Positions 5,635-6,528 of a DNA stretch of 6,528 bases are shown in pieces. The position numbers and the translations under genes are program-made. The stretch's first letter is position 1. Every line of letters starts with the position of its first letter. The DNA is from Solirubrobacteraceae bacterium (GTDB lineage Bacteria > Actinomycetota > Thermoleophilia > Solirubrobacterales > Solirubrobacteraceae), in assembly GCA_024710825.1 (NCBI GenBank), contig JANJUA010000197.1, positions 1 to 6,528 of the forward strand, given 5' to 3'. A model generated the notes under the pieces. The model did no database searches. It saw only the letters and a list, made by a program, of their open reading frames with translations, and was not told where the DNA came from.

Positions 5635-6248
5635 CACATCGTCCTCAGCAGGCCGACGACCTTGCCCATGATCTGGACCTCCCGCGACCGGATGGGCTCC
5701 ATGTGGTCGTTCTCCGGCTGCAGGCGGATATGGTCGGCCTCGCGGAAGAACCGCTTGACCGTCGCCTCCTCCCCCACGAGCGCGACGACGATGTCGCCGT
5801 CGTTCGCCGTGTCCTGGCGCTGGACCACGACGAGGTCGCCGTCGAGCATCCCGGCGTTGACCATCGACTCCCCGCGGACGGCCAGCACGAACTCGCCGTG
5901 GTCGCCGCCCGCCTCGCTGGGGATCGCGATGTGGTCCTCGATGTTCTCCTCGGCCAGGATCGGCTGCCCGGCCGCGACCGACCCGACGAGCGGCAGGCGC
6001 CCCTCGCCCGAGACGACGCTCTTGACGCTGCCCACCGCCCGGTCGAGCAGCTCGATCGCGCGCGGCTTGGACGGGTCGCGCCGCAGCAGCCCGACCTTCT
6101 CCAGGTTCGCCAGGTGCGCGTGCACCGTGGACGACGACGCAAGCCCGACGGCCTTGCCGATGTCCCGGACCGTGGGCGGGTAGCCGTGCGCGCTCGAGTA
6201 CCGCTTGATGAAGTCGAAGATCTCCTGCTGGCGCTTCGTCAGGTCCAT
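5634..6248 (-). CDS. lexA: LexA repressor, SOS regulator and self-cleaving protease
   Basis: A 204-residue repressor (E. coli LexA is 202). Residues 1-68 are the winged helix-turn-helix DNA-binding domain (LTKRQQEIFDFIKRY, HGYPPTVRDIGKAVGL, STVHAHLANLEKVGLL). The C-terminal S24-type peptidase domain has the full self-cleavage machinery: the scissile Ala93-Gly94 bond in GSVAAGQP, catalytic Ser128 in VRGESM, and Lys165 in EATVKRFF, each exactly nine residues on from E. coli Ala84/Gly85, Ser119 and Lys156. RecA filaments on single-stranded DNA would trigger cleavage and induce the SOS genes. ATG 6248 is chosen over the in-frame GTG at 6257 because GAGAGGAG (6266-6259) sits 10 bases before the ATG but only 1 base before the GTG. 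A LexA box upstream implies autoregulation. It shares a transcript with the small CxxC gene and is divergent from tRNA-Leu. Confidence 0.97.
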   Translation of the reverse strand: MDLTKRQQEIFDFIKRYSSAHGYPPTVRDIGKAVGLASSSTVHAHLANLEKVGLLRRDPSKPRAIELLDRAVGSVKSVVSGEGRLPLVGSVAAGQPILAEENIEDHIAIPSEAGGDHGEFVLAVRGESMVNAGMLDGDLVVVQRQDTANDGDIVVALVGEEATVKRFFREADHIRLQPENDHMEPIRSREVQIMGKVVGLLRTM

Positions 6249-6258
6249 GGGCTCCACG

Positions 6259-6266
6259 CTCCTCTC
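6259..6266 (-). promoter_or_regulatory. lexA: lexA ribosome binding site
   Basis: GAGAGGAG on the minus strand is the only strong Shine-Dalgarno sequence in the window. It lies 10 bases before ATG 6248 and 1 base before GTG 6257, so it decides for the ATG as the lexA start. Confidence 0.8.
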
Positions 6267-6285
6267 AGGGAGTGGTTGGCTGGGG

Positions 6286-6299
6286 GGAACATGTGTTCG
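6286..6299. promoter_or_regulatory. LexA box (SOS operator), Gram-positive type
   Basis: GGAACATGTGTTCG contains the perfect palindrome GAACATGTGTTC and matches the Bacillus/actinobacterial SOS-box consensus CGAAC-RNRY-GTTYG at 13 of 14 positions (the first C is G). It lies just downstream of the lexA -10 box, over the predicted transcription start, so bound LexA would block initiation of lexA and the small CxxC gene. Confidence 0.92.
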
Positions 6300-6301
6300 T
6301 G

Positions 6302-6331
6302 AAGGTAGCGCGGAGGGTGGACGGAAGGCAA
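6302..6331 (-). promoter_or_regulatory. lexA: lexA promoter
   Basis: On the minus strand TTGCCT (6331-6326) and TACCTT (6307-6302) lie 18 bases apart; TACCTT fits the TAnnnT pattern. The predicted start near 6295 falls inside the LexA box and leaves a leader of about 47 bases before ATG 6248. Confidence 0.6.
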
Positions 6332-6344
6332 GCTCCGCTATTCT
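6317..6344 (+). promoter_or_regulatory. tRNA-Leu promoter
   Basis: TATTCT (6339-6344) is a strong -10 box, preceded at 16 bases by the weaker GTGGAC (6317-6322). The predicted start near 6351 lies about 8 bases before the mature tRNA, a normal length for a leader removed by RNase P. The boxes interleave with those of the divergent lexA promoter. Confidence 0.55.
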
Positions 6345-6358
6345 CGCGTAGCCCTCGA

Positions 6359-6443
<85 letters not shown>

Positions 6444-6451
6444 TCGAAGCG

Positions 6452-6475
6452 AAGACCCTGCTAACGCGGGGTTTT
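6452..6475 (+). terminator. Intrinsic terminator of tRNA-Leu
   Basis: AAGACCCTGC (6452-6461) and GCGGGGTTTT (6466-6475) form a 10-bp stem (two G-U pairs) with loop TAAC; the run of T in the descending arm and the following CGTCGT act as the release tract. It starts 8 bases after the mature tRNA end. Confidence 0.85.
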
Positions 6476-6479
6476 CGTC

Positions 6480-6528
6480 GTAGAGGGGCGAATCGCCCGA
6501 AGCCTCGTCCTAGTCGCCGTGAGAACGC
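6480..6528. other. Short terminal stretch without a recognisable gene
   Basis: These last bases contain only a small hairpin, GGGCG (6486-6490) with CGCCC (6494-6498) and loop AAT. No coding start, promoter pair or RNA motif can be supported here. Confidence 0.4.

Noticed and set aside
5062..6183. 373-residue plus-strand frame across rnpB, the CxxC gene and lexA
   Set aside because: It runs through a structural RNA gene and antisense to lexA; no domain is seen, and Ser/Arg/Thr-rich composition marks it as a shadow frame.

Overview
The window is a GC-rich bacterial chromosome segment, most likely from an actinomycete. Pointers are the GC-saturated third codon positions, a Gram-positive-type LexA box (core GAAC-N4-GTTC), TAnnnT-type -10 elements, genes with no Shine-Dalgarno sequence that look leaderless, and a DUF2071 (YqjF-like) protein. 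A deep-branching class such as Thermoleophilia would fit, but that is an inference from overall look, not from a marker alignment. The content is largely housekeeping, with no phage, transposon or CRISPR signature and no defence island.

Layout. (1) 1-2690, minus strand: a 2-oxoacid dehydrogenase operon, with a one-chain AceE-type E1 (351-2690) followed 5 bases later by an E2 whose lipoyl domain and linker are visible before the window edge cuts it (1-345). (2) 2691-2801: a divergent regulatory region with paired repeats and promoter-like boxes, leading on the plus strand to an Lrp/AsnC-family regulator (2802-3263) that plausibly controls the dehydrogenase operon and itself. (3) 3277-4920: an MBL-fold hydrolase (minus) convergent with the regulator and divergent from a DUF2071 protein (plus); the 87-base gap between their starts carries a perfect 8-bp inverted repeat, one copy just ahead of each start codon. 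(4) 4920-4946: a 12-bp-stem bidirectional terminator, then the RNase P RNA gene rnpB on the minus strand (4951-5273) with its own promoter. (5) 5365-6248, minus: lexA, whose stop overlaps by one base the start of a small two-CxxC protein, so an SOS-type operon. A LexA box and promoter lie upstream. (6) 6359-6443, plus: tRNA-Leu(GAG) with promoter and intrinsic terminator, divergent from lexA. The two promoters interleave. The last ~50 bases hold no recognisable gene.

How the genes work together: E1 and E2 would form the first two steps of an oxidative decarboxylation complex making acyl-CoA, probably tuned by the divergent Lrp-type regulator in response to a small metabolite. lexA and its partner respond to DNA damage through LexA self-cleavage. 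rnpB and tRNA-Leu are core translation genes; the tRNA would be a substrate of the neighbouring RNase P. The observations most worth follow-up are the uncharacterised two-CxxC protein co-transcribed with lexA, the compact RNase P RNA that appears to lack helix P18, the interleaved lexA/tRNA promoters, and the GDA variant of the thiamine-diphosphate motif in E1.
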